Origin: Dysgonomonas sp. BGC7
GTDB taxonomy: Bacteria; Bacteroidota; Bacteroidia; Bacteroidales; Dysgonomonadaceae
Direction of reading: 5' to 3'
NCBI RefSeq assembly: GCF_001261735.1
Contig: NZ_CVRP01000018.1
Span: 28,018-92,017 of the forward strand
DNA: 64,000 bases
The notes beneath the pieces were generated by a model, which saw only the letters and a program-made list of their open reading frames with translations, was not told the origin of the DNA and ran no database searches. Shown here piece by piece: positions 8,797 through 17,912 of the stretch; position 1 is the first letter of the stretch; every line of letters starts with the position of its first letter. The position numbers were made by a program, and so were the translations under genes.

Positions 8797-9444
8797 ATGA
8801 AAAATAATCTATTCGATAGGTTCAAGCCTAAAGAAAGCAAGTTCTTTCCTTTAATGACCGGGATGGCGCAGGTCATAGTTGTTGCATCAGATCTGATAAT
8901 AGAATGCGTTCAGATAACTAACCATACTGAGGCAGTAGAGTATTACAAAAAAATAAAAGAACAGGAGCGAAAAGCTGATGATATTCAAAATCAGATTTTC
9001 GAAGAACTCAATGAGACTTTTATTACGCCTTTCGATAGAGAAGATATCAACCATCTTTCTTCGACAATGGATGATGTGATGGATCTTATCAACAGTTGTG
9101 CAAAACGTATAATGCTCTATAGCCCAAAAGTAATGCCTGAGGCATCTCTCCGTTTGGCTATGTTTGTGCGCGAATCTGCCGGTTTCTTGGTTAAGGCAAT
9201 AGAAGAGCTTGACGTACTGAAGAAAAATACAAATAGAATAAAAGAATATTGTGAACAATTAGGCGTGGTTGAGAAAAAAGCTGACGATGTATATGAGCAT
9301 TTTCTTATTGACCTCTTCGAAAACGAAACAGATGCAATAGAAGTAATTAAACTAAAAGATATCTTACATGAGCTAGAGCGTGCAACAGATGCTGCCGAAG
9401 CTGTAGGTAAGATTATTAAAACAATGATTGTTAAGTATTCATAA
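8797..9444 (+). CDS. DUF47 (PhoU-like) phosphate transport regulator
   Basis: A 215-residue all-helical protein of the DUF47/PhoU-like family, commonly encoded directly before low-affinity phosphate transporters and thought to modulate them. Seen: the N-terminal DRFKPKESKFFPLM, the acidic metal-binding-type helices ERKADDIQNQIFEEL and EKKADDVYEHFLIDLFENE (paired E/D..D motifs typical of PhoU three-helix bundles), and ELERATDAAEAVGKIIKTMIVK at the end. It ends ten bases before the transporter ATG, so a single operon is likely. Confidence 0.9.
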   Translation: MKNNLFDRFKPKESKFFPLMTGMAQVIVVASDLIIECVQITNHTEAVEYYKKIKEQERKADDIQNQIFEELNETFITPFDREDINHLSSTMDDVMDLINSCAKRIMLYSPKVMPEASLRLAMFVRESAGFLVKAIEELDVLKKNTNRIKEYCEQLGVVEKKADDVYEHFLIDLFENETDAIEVIKLKDILHELERATDAAEAVGKIIKTMIVKYS

Positions 9445-9454
9445 TTACAAAAAA

Positions 9455-10492
9455 ATGACTCTATTAATAATAATCATTGTTTTAGCTGTAATCTTCGATT
9501 TTATCAATGGTTTTCACGATGCAGCTAATTCAATAGCTACAGTCGTATCCACAAAAGTTCTTACTCCTACTCAGGCCGTAATCTGGGCCGCATTTTTCAA
9601 CTTTGTTGCATATTTTATAGCCAAATTTATCATAGGTGGATTTGGTATAGCTGATACGGTTTCTAAGACCGTTGATATGAGTTTTATTGCAAATCCTTCT
9701 CTTGTGATTGTCGCAGGTCTTGTAGCTGCTATTATATGGAATCTTATTACTTGGTGGTTAGGTATTCCTTCATCATCTTCTCATACTCTTATCGGAGGTT
9801 TTGCCGGAGCCGGAGTTGCTGCTTCTGGTTTTCAGGTAGTGCATGCCGGAGTGATTGGTGTTATCGCACTATTTATAGTTGTGGCTCCATTGATTGGTAT
9901 GATTGGCGGTAATATAATAACCCTTATAACACTCCATTTTGCAAAGAAAATAAAACCGGCTAAAGCTGATCGTTGGTTCAAGAACTTACAGCTTGTTTCC
10001 TCAGCAGGGCTTAGTATCGGTCATGGATTGAATGACTCTCAGAAGGTAATGGGTATTATTGCTGCTGCCTTAATCGCATACACGGCTGATAATCCTGATG
10101 TGCATCCTTGGTTGTATATGGGGTCTATGGCTGATATGCACGACTGGGTTCCGTTGGTTTGCTTCTTTGCCATAGCGCTGGGTACAGTATGTGGAGGTTG
10201 GAAGATAATGAAAACAATGGGTAATCGTATCACTAAGATTACTCCTATAGAAGGTTTTTGTGCTCAAACAGCAGGAGCTTTAACTTTATTTCTTACCGAA
10301 AAATGGCATATTCCGGTTAGTACAACTCATGTTATTACAGGTAGTATCATTGGTGTTGGGTCAGTAAAACGCTTATCGGCTGTTCGCTGGGGCGTTACTA
10401 AAGATTTGTTAATAGCTTGGATTCTCACTATCCCGATAAGCGCATTGATGGCCATATTAGTATATCACGGATTAGCATTGATAGCTCTGTAA
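9455..10492 (+). CDS. pit: Inorganic phosphate transporter, PiT family
   Basis: A 345-residue polytopic inner-membrane protein with about ten helices. The two inverted PiT signatures are visible: GFHDAANSIATVVSTKVLTP near residue 22 and GLNDSQKVMGIIAAAL near 190, plus PSSSSHTLIGGFAGAG and VSTTHVITGSIIGVG. Works as a phosphate:cation symporter. Start taken at the ATG at 9455 (MTLLIIIIVLAVIFDFINGFHD); a TTG 27 bases earlier overlaps the DUF47 gene. The long hairpin at 10527-10576 closes the operon. Confidence 0.95.
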   Translation: MTLLIIIIVLAVIFDFINGFHDAANSIATVVSTKVLTPTQAVIWAAFFNFVAYFIAKFIIGGFGIADTVSKTVDMSFIANPSLVIVAGLVAAIIWNLITWWLGIPSSSSHTLIGGFAGAGVAASGFQVVHAGVIGVIALFIVVAPLIGMIGGNIITLITLHFAKKIKPAKADRWFKNLQLVSSAGLSIGHGLNDSQKVMGIIAAALIAYTADNPDVHPWLYMGSMADMHDWVPLVCFFAIALGTVCGGWKIMKTMGNRITKITPIEGFCAQTAGALTLFLTEKWHIPVSTTHVITGSIIGVGSVKRLSAVRWGVTKDLLIAWILTIPISALMAILVYHGLALIAL

Positions 10493-10526
10493 AAATAGTT
10501 GTAAATTATTCTTGTCATATATTAAC

Positions 10527-10576
10527 GAAAGATCAAATGTTATTGTTAAATCATAAACAATAGTATTTGATCTTTC
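10527..10576 (+). terminator. Long hairpin after pit
   Basis: Two 21-base arms, GAAAGATCAAAT.. and its near-complement ..ATTTGATCTTTC, pair with two mismatches around an 8-base loop. There is no T-run right after it, so it may stop transcription weakly or protect the 3' end. Confidence 0.6.
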
Positions 10577-10702
10577 AGCTTAATTGCTATATTTACAACT
10601 TATTTTATTGAGATAGGCTTTACAAAATCAGACTATATCTTATCTTAACCTATAAGAATAAAAGATACACTGAGAAGTGAATACTAAAAAAACAGACAAA
10701 CT

Positions 10703-11968
10703 ATGCAAAACAAACAAACTGTATTTTTCCTTACTTTATTATTATTGTTATGTTCATATACTTCGGTATTTTCTCAAATTACAATAGGAGTAAGTGATGA
10801 GCCGGTAACTGGTGCTCTTCTGCAATTGAAGCAGGACGAAGGAGACACGGGTGGCGCAAATTCGCGAAAAGGGATGATATTGCCTCGTGTAGTACTCACT
10901 GATCTGAATAAGTTGATGATGGACGGAACTGCCGAGTATACCGGAGTTGATCGAGATTCTCATCTAGGCTTGGTCGTATACAATGTGAATGAAAATAGAT
11001 GTGCTGATGATCCTATTTTCAAAGGTGCTTATGTTTGGTCAGGAACTAAATGGGAGTTACTGAGAAAAGAAGAAGCTCCTTATTTTATTGAGAATGATCA
11101 GGAAGGAAAGCCTTTTAAAGCTCGTGATTTTGGACCACAGGCAGGAGTGTGGATGTTGGAAAATCTTGCTGTAACAAAGTATGCTGATGGAACTCCTATA
11201 CCTATGATCGGAAATCTGGGAGCAGATGTTGCCGGCTATGGATATCCTCGTACGGATGCAACAAAAACGGAATGGAATACTCCAATGCCCGAATGGAAAA
11301 GACATCATGGACTGCTTTATACTTTCCCTACGATATCGCGAGGATATGTTCCTACTCAAATAGATCAGAAAGTTTTAGATATTGACATGTCTGTAAAAGG
11401 AAATGAAGTAGAAGTAGTGTTGGAATCTACTGCCGGGGCTAAAAATGGCAAATTGCAGGGACCTTGTCCTAACAACTGGCATGTACCGAGTGATAGGGAG
11501 TGGTCGGAATTGGAGAAGGTGATATATAATGATATACCGAAATATAGCACCTATGCAAAAGATGATAAACCTACTCCTGATGTATGGAACGATCAGTGGG
11601 GTGTAGGCTGGTGGATATGGGACAGACCTTCGGGGCTGGATCCGAATAATGGTATACATGGGCATAGTCTAGCCATGTTGAATCCATGCTTAACACCCGG
11701 GCTTTCGTCACCTCCTTCAGGATATCAATATGGAAAAAGTCTTCTGGGTGTAGAAGGCGGCTTCGATGCTTATCGATTAGGTTTAATTACTGGGTATCTG
11801 AATCAAGCAATGACAGCAGCATCTTATGGAAAATATGCTTATTTTTGGACGAGTAGTCGTACTTCGCCTCTTAGTACTATAGACAGACGATTTGATTCGG
11901 CCTCCTCTATATATCGAGGAAATGGAGACTTGCATATACCGATGTCTATTCGTTGTAAAAAAGACTAA
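10703..11968 (+). CDS. Secreted FISUMP-domain protein (paralogue 1)
   Basis: A 421-residue protein with a Sec signal peptide (residues 1-25, cut after VFS). It has the N-terminal module shared by five proteins in this window (QITIG..EP..GALLQLK, KGMILPRV.L.DLNKL, LGLVVYN, GAYVWSGTKWELL; residues ~26-125). A C-terminal Fibrobacter-succinogenes-major-paralogous (FISUMP) domain follows, with WMLENLAVTKYADG, GPCPNNWHVPSDREWSELE, AYFWTSSRT and the ending MSIRCKKD. FISUMP domains occur in large families of surface or adhesin-like proteins in Bacteroidetes; the exact role is unknown. No lipobox and no T9SS-type tail is obvious. Compared with the paralogues at 54987-61381 it is AT-richer and more divergent. 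Confidence 0.85.
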   Translation: MQNKQTVFFLTLLLLLCSYTSVFSQITIGVSDEPVTGALLQLKQDEGDTGGANSRKGMILPRVVLTDLNKLMMDGTAEYTGVDRDSHLGLVVYNVNENRCADDPIFKGAYVWSGTKWELLRKEEAPYFIENDQEGKPFKARDFGPQAGVWMLENLAVTKYADGTPIPMIGNLGADVAGYGYPRTDATKTEWNTPMPEWKRHHGLLYTFPTISRGYVPTQIDQKVLDIDMSVKGNEVEVVLESTAGAKNGKLQGPCPNNWHVPSDREWSELEKVIYNDIPKYSTYAKDDKPTPDVWNDQWGVGWWIWDRPSGLDPNNGIHGHSLAMLNPCLTPGLSSPPSGYQYGKSLLGVEGGFDAYRLGLITGYLNQAMTAASYGKYAYFWTSSRTSPLSTIDRRFDSASSIYRGNGDLHIPMSIRCKKD

Positions 11969-12015
11969 TATTGCTGATAAAGAATTAGTAAATTAATTAT
12001 ATAATTTTTATTTTT

Positions 12016-12047
12016 AAGCGCTTGGGATAACTTCTCAGGTGCTTTTT
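12016..12047. terminator. Terminator between convergent genes
   Basis: AAGCGCTTGGGA / taac / TTCTCAGGTGCTT pairs with several G-U wobbles and is followed by TTTTAA on the plus strand. It sits between the convergent ends of the FISUMP protein and the AraC regulator. Confidence 0.55.
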
Positions 12048-12050
12048 AAT

Positions 12051-13040
12051 TTATTTAGTATTGGTTATTTGTTTGTAATATTCGGAAGGTGTAATATTCA
12101 TTTGTTGCTTAAATGCCCTGTTGAAAGAAGACTGGCTACTAAAACCCGAAGACATGTATATATATTCCAGTGTGTATTTTGATGTGTTGCTTTGTATTAG
12201 TTCTTTAGCCTTTTCTACCCTATAGTAATTGACCAAATTATTGAAGTTCATATTTTTATTCTTTCGTATTGCTTTGGCTAAATAAGCAGCATTTATATCC
12301 AAATCGTAGCCCATTTGCGTGATTTTGAAATTAGAGTTGAGGTAGGGCTGCCTTGTTTCGATATAATTTGTGATTTGTTGATATATCTTTTCATACTTAT
12401 GGTCGTCTTCATTATCTAAAATAGTTGACAGATTTTCTTTACTATTAGTCGAGTCCACCGCGTTTTCGATCTGGCCGATCTGTATTTGATGAAAATAGTG
12501 TATATAATAAAGACAATAGCCAACTGCCACTAATGTTAAAAGAGCATTGATCATCTCTGAAAATAACATTTGGAAAAGTGACATGTCCGGATAATTTATC
12601 GGAGCATTATCATATACAGCGTATTGTAAGATGAAAGTGATGATAAATGTACACAACATGAGACATATACATAGAACAGACCATTTAAATGCATTTTTAA
12701 AAGGAAATGCGGTATACAGGTATATTGGAATAACAATATACCAAAACAGAGGAGTTACTACACCTTTCAACAGACATATTATTGTTATAAAGTGCATAGG
12801 AATAAGTGCTGCAATAAGGTATGCTTTAATAGACTTTTTTATATAATTAATAGGTATAAAGTGTACTATTATAATGGGTGTTATATTTAGAGTGCATCCT
12901 ATCAAAAGTACGTATATTAAAGGATACGGTAGATTATAGAGAAGAATACTTAGAGTGTATGCAATGAAAACAATGTATAAGATGCCTAATGTAAATTTCT
13001 TAAATGCCTTGTTGTAGAGGTTTGTGTTGTTTTTCTTCAT
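12051..13040 (-). CDS. Membrane-bound AraC-family transcriptional regulator
   Basis: A 329-residue protein. The first ~190 residues hold about six hydrophobic helices (starting at LGILYIVFIAYTLSILLYNL). A short polar linker follows (DSTNSKENLSTILDNEDDH), then a two-HTH AraC DNA-binding domain: KITQMGYDLDINAAYLAKAIRKNK is the first HTH, and YTLEYIYMSSGFSSQSSFNRAFKQ..ITPSEYYKQ the second, with the family signature. An integral-membrane sensor joined directly to an AraC output suits a regulator that reads the envelope or a membrane ligand. It lies convergent to one secreted paralogue and divergent from the next (13468), making those the obvious candidate targets; this is inference from position only. 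Confidence 0.88.
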   Translation of the reverse strand: MKKNNTNLYNKAFKKFTLGILYIVFIAYTLSILLYNLPYPLIYVLLIGCTLNITPIIIVHFIPINYIKKSIKAYLIAALIPMHFITIICLLKGVVTPLFWYIVIPIYLYTAFPFKNAFKWSVLCICLMLCTFIITFILQYAVYDNAPINYPDMSLFQMLFSEMINALLTLVAVGYCLYYIHYFHQIQIGQIENAVDSTNSKENLSTILDNEDDHKYEKIYQQITNYIETRQPYLNSNFKITQMGYDLDINAAYLAKAIRKNKNMNFNNLVNYYRVEKAKELIQSNTSKYTLEYIYMSSGFSSQSSFNRAFKQQMNITPSEYYKQITNTK

Positions 13041-13467
13041 AAAACATATTACGTTTCTAACTGTAAAAGTATGAAAAATAAGCTTTTTATCGTAAATAAA
13101 CGATCTGGGTATAAAGCGAAAATCGCATTTGATATATGTAATTATATTTCTTATAATGAGGGTGTTAATGTAGTCTTATTTTGAATTTGACTAATAAATA
13201 GAGTGTTTGATACGTTAGGGTTGGATTGGTGTTGACCTTAGGTCTTTTATTTTTATTTTACTTTACAAAAAATTATAATTCTTATAAAAGGATAATATCT
13301 TAGTCTGACACTGAGCACTATATATTCAATAATACTAATTATATATAGTTCGGAATTGAAGAATGGTTTAAATCTCTCTTTGTTGTATTGCGGCTAGCGA
13401 TTGACAAAAAAATGCAAAATGACTTTACAATTTTCATATTACACTAACTATAACACACACACACACA
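13041..13467. other. 427-base intergenic region with divergent control signals and an (AC)7 run
   Basis: No ORF. TAAAAGTA near 13064 reads TACTTTTA on the minus strand, an imperfect -7 box for the AraC gene. For the plus-strand gene no clean TAnnTTTG is visible. The dinucleotide run (AC)7 occupies 13453-13466, where a ribosome would bind, immediately before the ATG at 13468. Confidence 0.5.
13453..13466 (+). repeat. (AC)7 microsatellite touching a start codon
   Basis: Seven AC units end one base before the ATG of the next gene. Changes in repeat number would alter the spacing of any ribosome-binding sequence. Confidence 0.8.
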
Positions 13468-14631
13468 ATGAAAAAAACACTAAGAAGTAATAGCTTACTA
13501 CTGTTAATAACAATCTTTTCCGTACTTGGAGTAAAGGCGCAGATTACTATCGGAGCAGGTATAGAACCTAACGGCGGAGCTCTTCTCGATCTGAAAGAAT
13601 TTGCTGCCGGATCTTTAAATAGTAATAATGAGACATCTACAAAAGGAATGTTATATCCACGTGTAGAACTCCTAGATATTTATAAAAAAGAGTTACATCC
13701 TATGTATGATGTTGCAGGTACATCATATAATACAAATAAGGTTGTTTTAAAGAAAAATCATATAGGACTTATCGTTTTCAATGTGACCAATAGTGTATAT
13801 TTTAGTTCAGGCTTATATCTATGGAATGGAGAAGAATGGAGAAGACTGGAAGATAGTCCCCTACTCGAATCTAAAATAAGTGATTTATTATGTGCAGGTG
13901 CTTTAATGACACCAAGTAGTTATACAGCAGGCACGCCATTTGATGGAGTGTTAAGAATATCGTACATTGGAGGTACAGGCGGGGGATACGAGGGAACGGC
14001 TACTTCTGCTCCGGTAAATGGATTGCAAATAGAACGATTAGAGGGGCGGTTGGCTATCGGAGGGGGAGAGGTCTTGTATCGTGTGTTTGGGACGCCAACC
14101 GTTTCGTCTCCGACAACAACAACGTTCCCTATAAGTTTTTTAGATAAAACTTGTAATATAACTGTCGGTAGTGGAGTGTCATCTGTAAATATTAGAAATC
14201 TGAGTGCTGATGTTCTTGTTACATCTCCTTATGCAAATGATTCACCGGGAACTGCAAACCAACTTGCTTTTGGAGATATAACCATTACAGAAGCTGGAAG
14301 TTATGCCTTTTCGTTGCGACTTTATGGTAAAATTAGCATAGATGATACTAAGCGTTGGCCTTTTTACATATATCTCCAGAAGAACAATAAAACGACAGTA
14401 TTAGATGCTGCCGAGATTGACTTAGTAACAGTGCCTACAGGCGGATACCCGGACTATAGTTATAGTATTACATTGGGTGGTGTTTTTGATGTTAATGATA
14501 AAGTTTTAATAAGTATGCATAGGCCGGCAGGGAGTCTTACCGGACTATATCCTGTGCCTACCTGGACTTTAAGTAAAGGGTTTTCGTCCAATTCTCCGGT
14601 GCGCACCAGCCTTATATACTGGAAATTGTAA
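13468..14631 (+). CDS. Secreted protein with shared N-terminal module and C1q-like C-terminus (paralogue 2)
   Basis: A 387-residue protein with a signal peptide (MKKTLRSNSLLLLITIFSVLGVKA). The five-paralogue N-terminal module follows: QITIGAGIEPNGGALLDLK, KGMLYPRVELLDI, IGLIVFN, GLYLWNGEEWRRL. A Gly/Thr-rich middle comes next, with YIGGTGGGYEG, a pattern I associate with Bacteroidetes surface proteins. The last ~150 residues (ITITEAGSYAFSLRLYGKI, FYIYLQKNN, SLIYWKL) look like a C1q/TNF-like jelly roll rather than a FISUMP domain. That fold call is by eye only. It is thus the one family member whose C-terminal domain has been exchanged. Confidence 0.75.
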   Translation: MKKTLRSNSLLLLITIFSVLGVKAQITIGAGIEPNGGALLDLKEFAAGSLNSNNETSTKGMLYPRVELLDIYKKELHPMYDVAGTSYNTNKVVLKKNHIGLIVFNVTNSVYFSSGLYLWNGEEWRRLEDSPLLESKISDLLCAGALMTPSSYTAGTPFDGVLRISYIGGTGGGYEGTATSAPVNGLQIERLEGRLAIGGGEVLYRVFGTPTVSSPTTTTFPISFLDKTCNITVGSGVSSVNIRNLSADVLVTSPYANDSPGTANQLAFGDITITEAGSYAFSLRLYGKISIDDTKRWPFYIYLQKNNKTTVLDAAEIDLVTVPTGGYPDYSYSITLGGVFDVNDKVLISMHRPAGSLTGLYPVPTWTLSKGFSSNSPVRTSLIYWKL

Positions 14632-14665
14632 TTACAATAAAAGTGAAGTGGAATTAACTAAAAAA

Positions 14666-14785
14666 GGTGTGTCAAAAGGTCTGAAATATATTAAAAACGT
14701 CATTGCGAACTTTTAGGCGAAGCAATTCAGGGTATTGTTTCACTATTTATCCTCGCAATGACAGGGAATGGTCTTTTGATACAGC
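14666..14785. mobile_element. MITE-like palindromic element, about 120 bp
   Basis: The outer ends GGTGTGTCAAAAGGTC and (reverse complement of the right side) GCTGTATCAAAAGACC match at 12 of 16 positions. Inside them lies a second, perfect inverted repeat, GTCATTGCGA (14699-14708) and TCGCAATGAC (14753-14762). The inner GTCATTGCGA..GAAGCAAT wording is like dispersed palindromes known from several bacterial groups. No coding capacity. Confidence 0.6.
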
Positions 14786-15257
14786 TTTGTTCTTTATTAT
14801 ATTAACTCTCTTTTTTCTTGTTTTGAGTTTTTTCCTTCAAACCTTAACTTAATAATCAATAAGTTAAAAACTTTTCGTATCTTTGTATTCTGAACAGTAG
14901 AGTTTGTATTGTATCTTTCTTCTCAATGATTTGCTCCGCTACTATTTTGCGGATCTTCCCATCGTCAAAATCGACATCAAAATCAACTTGCTTGTTTGTA
15001 TTATTAACAAGTCGCGAGGGTGTGTATCACAATTGTCGTGACACATTTTTAAAATATAGGATGAATTTATTGTTTATTGGTAATCAGGAAGCGATGTTTC
15101 CGATTATTCAGAGTGGAATGGATGCGCGAGTATCTCTTTCTCTGTCAAAATTTGTTGAAATTTATAGAGATTCGTCGACTTTTGTCTATTCTAAATTCCA
15201 GAAGAATAACTTGAATAATTTATGTGTATGGGTGCGAAAAGAAAAGGAGGAGCATCG
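14786..15257 (+). other. Leader region of plsC with promoter
   Basis: TATCTTTG at 14878-14885 is a perfect -7 box; no -33 box is clear. From there to the plsC ATG is a leader of about 370 bases. It contains an open frame (14926-15270, 114 codons) that I do not accept as a gene: it has no recognisable domain and overlaps plsC. The second half of that frame, from 15061, is the more protein-like part and could be a gene remnant. Confidence 0.45.
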
Positions 15258-15989
15258 ATGCAAAAAATAATAGCATATCCCCTTTCTGTTGTCTATTATC
15301 TGTTGTTTGGATTCACGTTAGTTGTATTTCATGTTATTCAATGGTTGTGTTTTAATCTGTTTGGTTACAACGCTCACAAAAAGAGTGTCGATGTCTTGTG
15401 TTTTTTTCTTGTTGCCAATACTTATGTTCTGGGTACAAGATATAGAATAAAGAACCTCGATAAGCTCCCTGTTGGTGCTCCTCTGATTATTGCGGCCAAT
15501 CATCAAAGCCTGTATGATATAACTACTATCGGTTGGTTTATGCGAAAGGTACATCCTAAGTTTATCAGCAAGGTAGAACTTGGCAAAGGCATTCCCAGTA
15601 TTTCGTACAATCTCAATCATGGAGGATCTGTGCTCATTAATCGGAAAGACGCTAAGCAGTCGCTATCCGCAATAAAGGAAATGTCGCAATATATAGAGAA
15701 ATATAAACGAGCTACAGTAATTTTTCCCGAAGGAACAAGAAGTAAGACTGGTAAGCCTAAGCCGTTTGCCGAAAACGGTTTGAAAATTCTATGCAAATAT
15801 GCGCCATCAGCTTATATAGTACCTGTTACAATTAACAATTCATGGAAGATGACAAAGTGGGGTTCTTTCCCTTTGGGGATAGGTAACAAGCTCGAATTTA
15901 TAATTCAGGACCCCATTCTGGTAAAGAATAGACCATTTACTGAACTTTTTGAAGAAACAGAACAGGCTGTAATTAAGGATATCAATTGA
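15258..15989 (+). CDS. plsC: 1-acyl-sn-glycerol-3-phosphate acyltransferase
   Basis: A 243-residue membrane-bound acyltransferase that makes phosphatidic acid from lysophosphatidic acid. N-terminal hydrophobic segment (about residues 8-35), then the HX4D catalytic motif in NHQSLYD near residue 83, and the substrate-binding motif FPEGTRSKTG near 157; IVPVTINNSW forms the late block. Start chosen at 15258, where AAGGAGG at 15244-15250 gives an unusually good Shine-Dalgarno site for this phylum. Longer in-frame starts upstream lack one. Confidence 0.93.
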   Translation: MQKIIAYPLSVVYYLLFGFTLVVFHVIQWLCFNLFGYNAHKKSVDVLCFFLVANTYVLGTRYRIKNLDKLPVGAPLIIAANHQSLYDITTIGWFMRKVHPKFISKVELGKGIPSISYNLNHGGSVLINRKDAKQSLSAIKEMSQYIEKYKRATVIFPEGTRSKTGKPKPFAENGLKILCKYAPSAYIVPVTINNSWKMTKWGSFPLGIGNKLEFIIQDPILVKNRPFTELFEETEQAVIKDIN

Positions 15990-16098
15990 TGCAAAATAGA
16001 AATATTTTCTAGCTTTTTTCCTTCATTGGGAAAAAATTACTAGATATAAAATTAAAAACTGCTGTTGTGAAACTATATCAACAGCTAAATATTAAAAT

Positions 16099-17376
16099 AT
16101 GACATTTGAGAAATTAAATATTATTGAGCCGGTATTAAGAGCTCTGAACGAAAAAGGATATACAACTCCCACTCCAATACAACAACAGGCTATACAGCCG
16201 GCACTCGATGGTCGGGATATTTTGGGATTGGCACAAACAGGAACAGGAAAAACTGCTGCTTTTTCACTTCCAATCATACAGCATTTGTATTTGAATAAAG
16301 CGCATGGAAAAAAAAGAGAAATAAGAGCATTGATGCTGACTCCTACTCGCGAACTTGCAATACAAATCAATGAAAGTCTTCGTGACTATACTCGCTATAC
16401 AGGTATCCGTCATTGTGTAATTTACGGAGGGGTTAAACAAAATGCTCAGGTTAGTGAATTGAAAAACGGTGTGGATATATTGGTGGCTACTCCGGGGCGC
16501 TTACTCGATCTTATGAATCAGGGAATTATCAGCTTAGATTCTGTTCGTCATTTTGTGCTTGACGAAGCCGATCGGATGCTGGATATGGGTTTTATTCACG
16601 ACATAAAGCGCCTGTTGCCAAAGTTGCCAAAAGAAAAGCAGACTCTTTTCTTTTCGGCGACTATGCCTTCGTCTATAGCCGCTCTGTCCCGTTCTATTCT
16701 ACGCAGCCCTATAAAAGTAGAAGTTGCTCCTGTATCATCGGTGGTAGATACTATAGAACAATATCTTTACTTTGTGGAAAAACAAGAGAAAAAAGACTTG
16801 TTGATAGACCTATTGAAAAAAGATAGAAAGAAATCGGCATTAATATTTTCCCGTACAAAACACGGTGCTGACAAAATAGCCCGCATTCTTAGTAAAGCGG
16901 GAATAGGTAGCGCAGCCATTCATGGAAATAAATCTCAGAATGCAAGACAACGAGCCTTGTCTGATTTTAAACTGCATAAGATACAGACTCTTATTGCAAC
17001 AGATATTGCAGCCAGAGGAATTGATATTGATAGCTTAGAACTTGTTATAAACTATGATCTGCCAGATGTGCCGGAAACTTATGTTCATCGTATCGGGCGT
17101 ACCGGTAGAGCCGGTAATAACGGAGTGGCTTTGACCTTTTGTGCACAAGAAGAGCAAGAGATGCTTCGGGATATTCAGAAGCTGACGGGCAAGAAGCTGA
17201 CTGTATCCGATTATGCCAATAAGGCAGGTGTAGCGGTGAAGCAAAAAACTTCTGAAAGCAAGAAAGATATCGTTCGTTCTGAAAACGTGTTGGCAAATAA
17301 GAACAGGAAGATTGTAGTGAAGAAAGCAAATGAAAAATTTGAAACGATGAGTAGTCCTACAGCCGTTAGCAGATAG
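16099..17376 (+). CDS. rhlE: DEAD-box RNA helicase, RhlE type
   Basis: A 425-residue ATP-dependent RNA helicase. All motifs are present: Q motif TPTPIQQQAI, I AQTGTGKT, Ia PTRELA, GG, Ib TPGRLLDL, II DEAD, III SAT, IV ALIFSRT, V ATDIAARGIDID and VI HRIGRTGRAG. The two RecA-like domains span about residues 1-205 and 215-370. A basic, low-complexity tail of ~55 residues follows, the usual RNA-binding extension. It starts a same-strand run of three RNA-handling genes leading up to rpsA. Likely roles are ribosome assembly or RNA turnover in the cold. Confidence 0.93.
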   Translation: MTFEKLNIIEPVLRALNEKGYTTPTPIQQQAIQPALDGRDILGLAQTGTGKTAAFSLPIIQHLYLNKAHGKKREIRALMLTPTRELAIQINESLRDYTRYTGIRHCVIYGGVKQNAQVSELKNGVDILVATPGRLLDLMNQGIISLDSVRHFVLDEADRMLDMGFIHDIKRLLPKLPKEKQTLFFSATMPSSIAALSRSILRSPIKVEVAPVSSVVDTIEQYLYFVEKQEKKDLLIDLLKKDRKKSALIFSRTKHGADKIARILSKAGIGSAAIHGNKSQNARQRALSDFKLHKIQTLIATDIAARGIDIDSLELVINYDLPDVPETYVHRIGRTGRAGNNGVALTFCAQEEQEMLRDIQKLTGKKLTVSDYANKAGVAVKQKTSESKKDIVRSENVLANKNRKIVVKKANEKFETMSSPTAVSR

Positions 17377-17432
17377 GCCTATTTCCTGATTTATAGTATG
17401 TAAGATTAATATAAAGACATTTAGATATAAAT

Positions 17433-17882
17433 ATGGCAAAATCAAATTCTTTTAATAAAAGAGAAGTCGAAAAAAATAAACAACAGAAAAGGAAAGAAAA
17501 GCAGCAGAGAAGAGAAGAGCGGAAGAGCAATCCGACAGACTCGTTCGATGATATGATTGCTTATGTGGATGAGAATGGTGTTATAACCAGTACACCTCCC
17601 GATATAGCAAACAAACAGAAAGTAGAGATAGACAGCATAGCCATTTCTACTCCTAAAAAAGAAGATATAGAAGACCCGATATTGCAAGGTCGCGTAGAGT
17701 TTTTTAACTCCGAAAAGGGATATGGCTTTATTAAGCACATAGGCAGTACAGACAAGTACTTTTTTCATATAAGCAGTGCTCCTGCCTCCATTGTAGAAGG
17801 AAACATGGTAATATTCGAGTTGGAACGAGGTACTAAAGGAATGAATGCCGTAAGGATTGCTCTCGCCAATAAGAATGACTAA
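17433..17882 (+). CDS. Cold-shock-domain protein with long basic N-terminus
   Basis: A 149-residue protein. Residues 1-30 are very rich in Lys, Arg, Gln and Glu (KREVEKNKQQKRKEKQQ.. pattern), then an acidic linker, then a C-terminal cold-shock domain (~83-146). That domain holds the nucleic-acid-binding faces RNP1 KGYGFIK and RNP2 KYFFHIS. Standard CSPs are ~70 residues; this form adds a charged arm. Probably an RNA chaperone. The gene lies 56 bases after rhlE and 30 before the RRM gene, consistent with one transcript that ends at the hairpin at 18250. Confidence 0.9.
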   Translation: MAKSNSFNKREVEKNKQQKRKEKQQRREERKSNPTDSFDDMIAYVDENGVITSTPPDIANKQKVEIDSIAISTPKKEDIEDPILQGRVEFFNSEKGYGFIKHIGSTDKYFFHISSAPASIVEGNMVIFELERGTKGMNAVRIALANKND

Positions 17883-17912
17883 AAATCAATAATAAATTAA
17901 TTAAGAAAACAA

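Noticed and set aside
14926..15270. 114-codon open frame before plsC
   Set aside because: No recognisable domain or signal, atypical composition in its first half, and it overlaps plsC where a good ribosome site marks the real start. Treated as leader sequence or a possible remnant.
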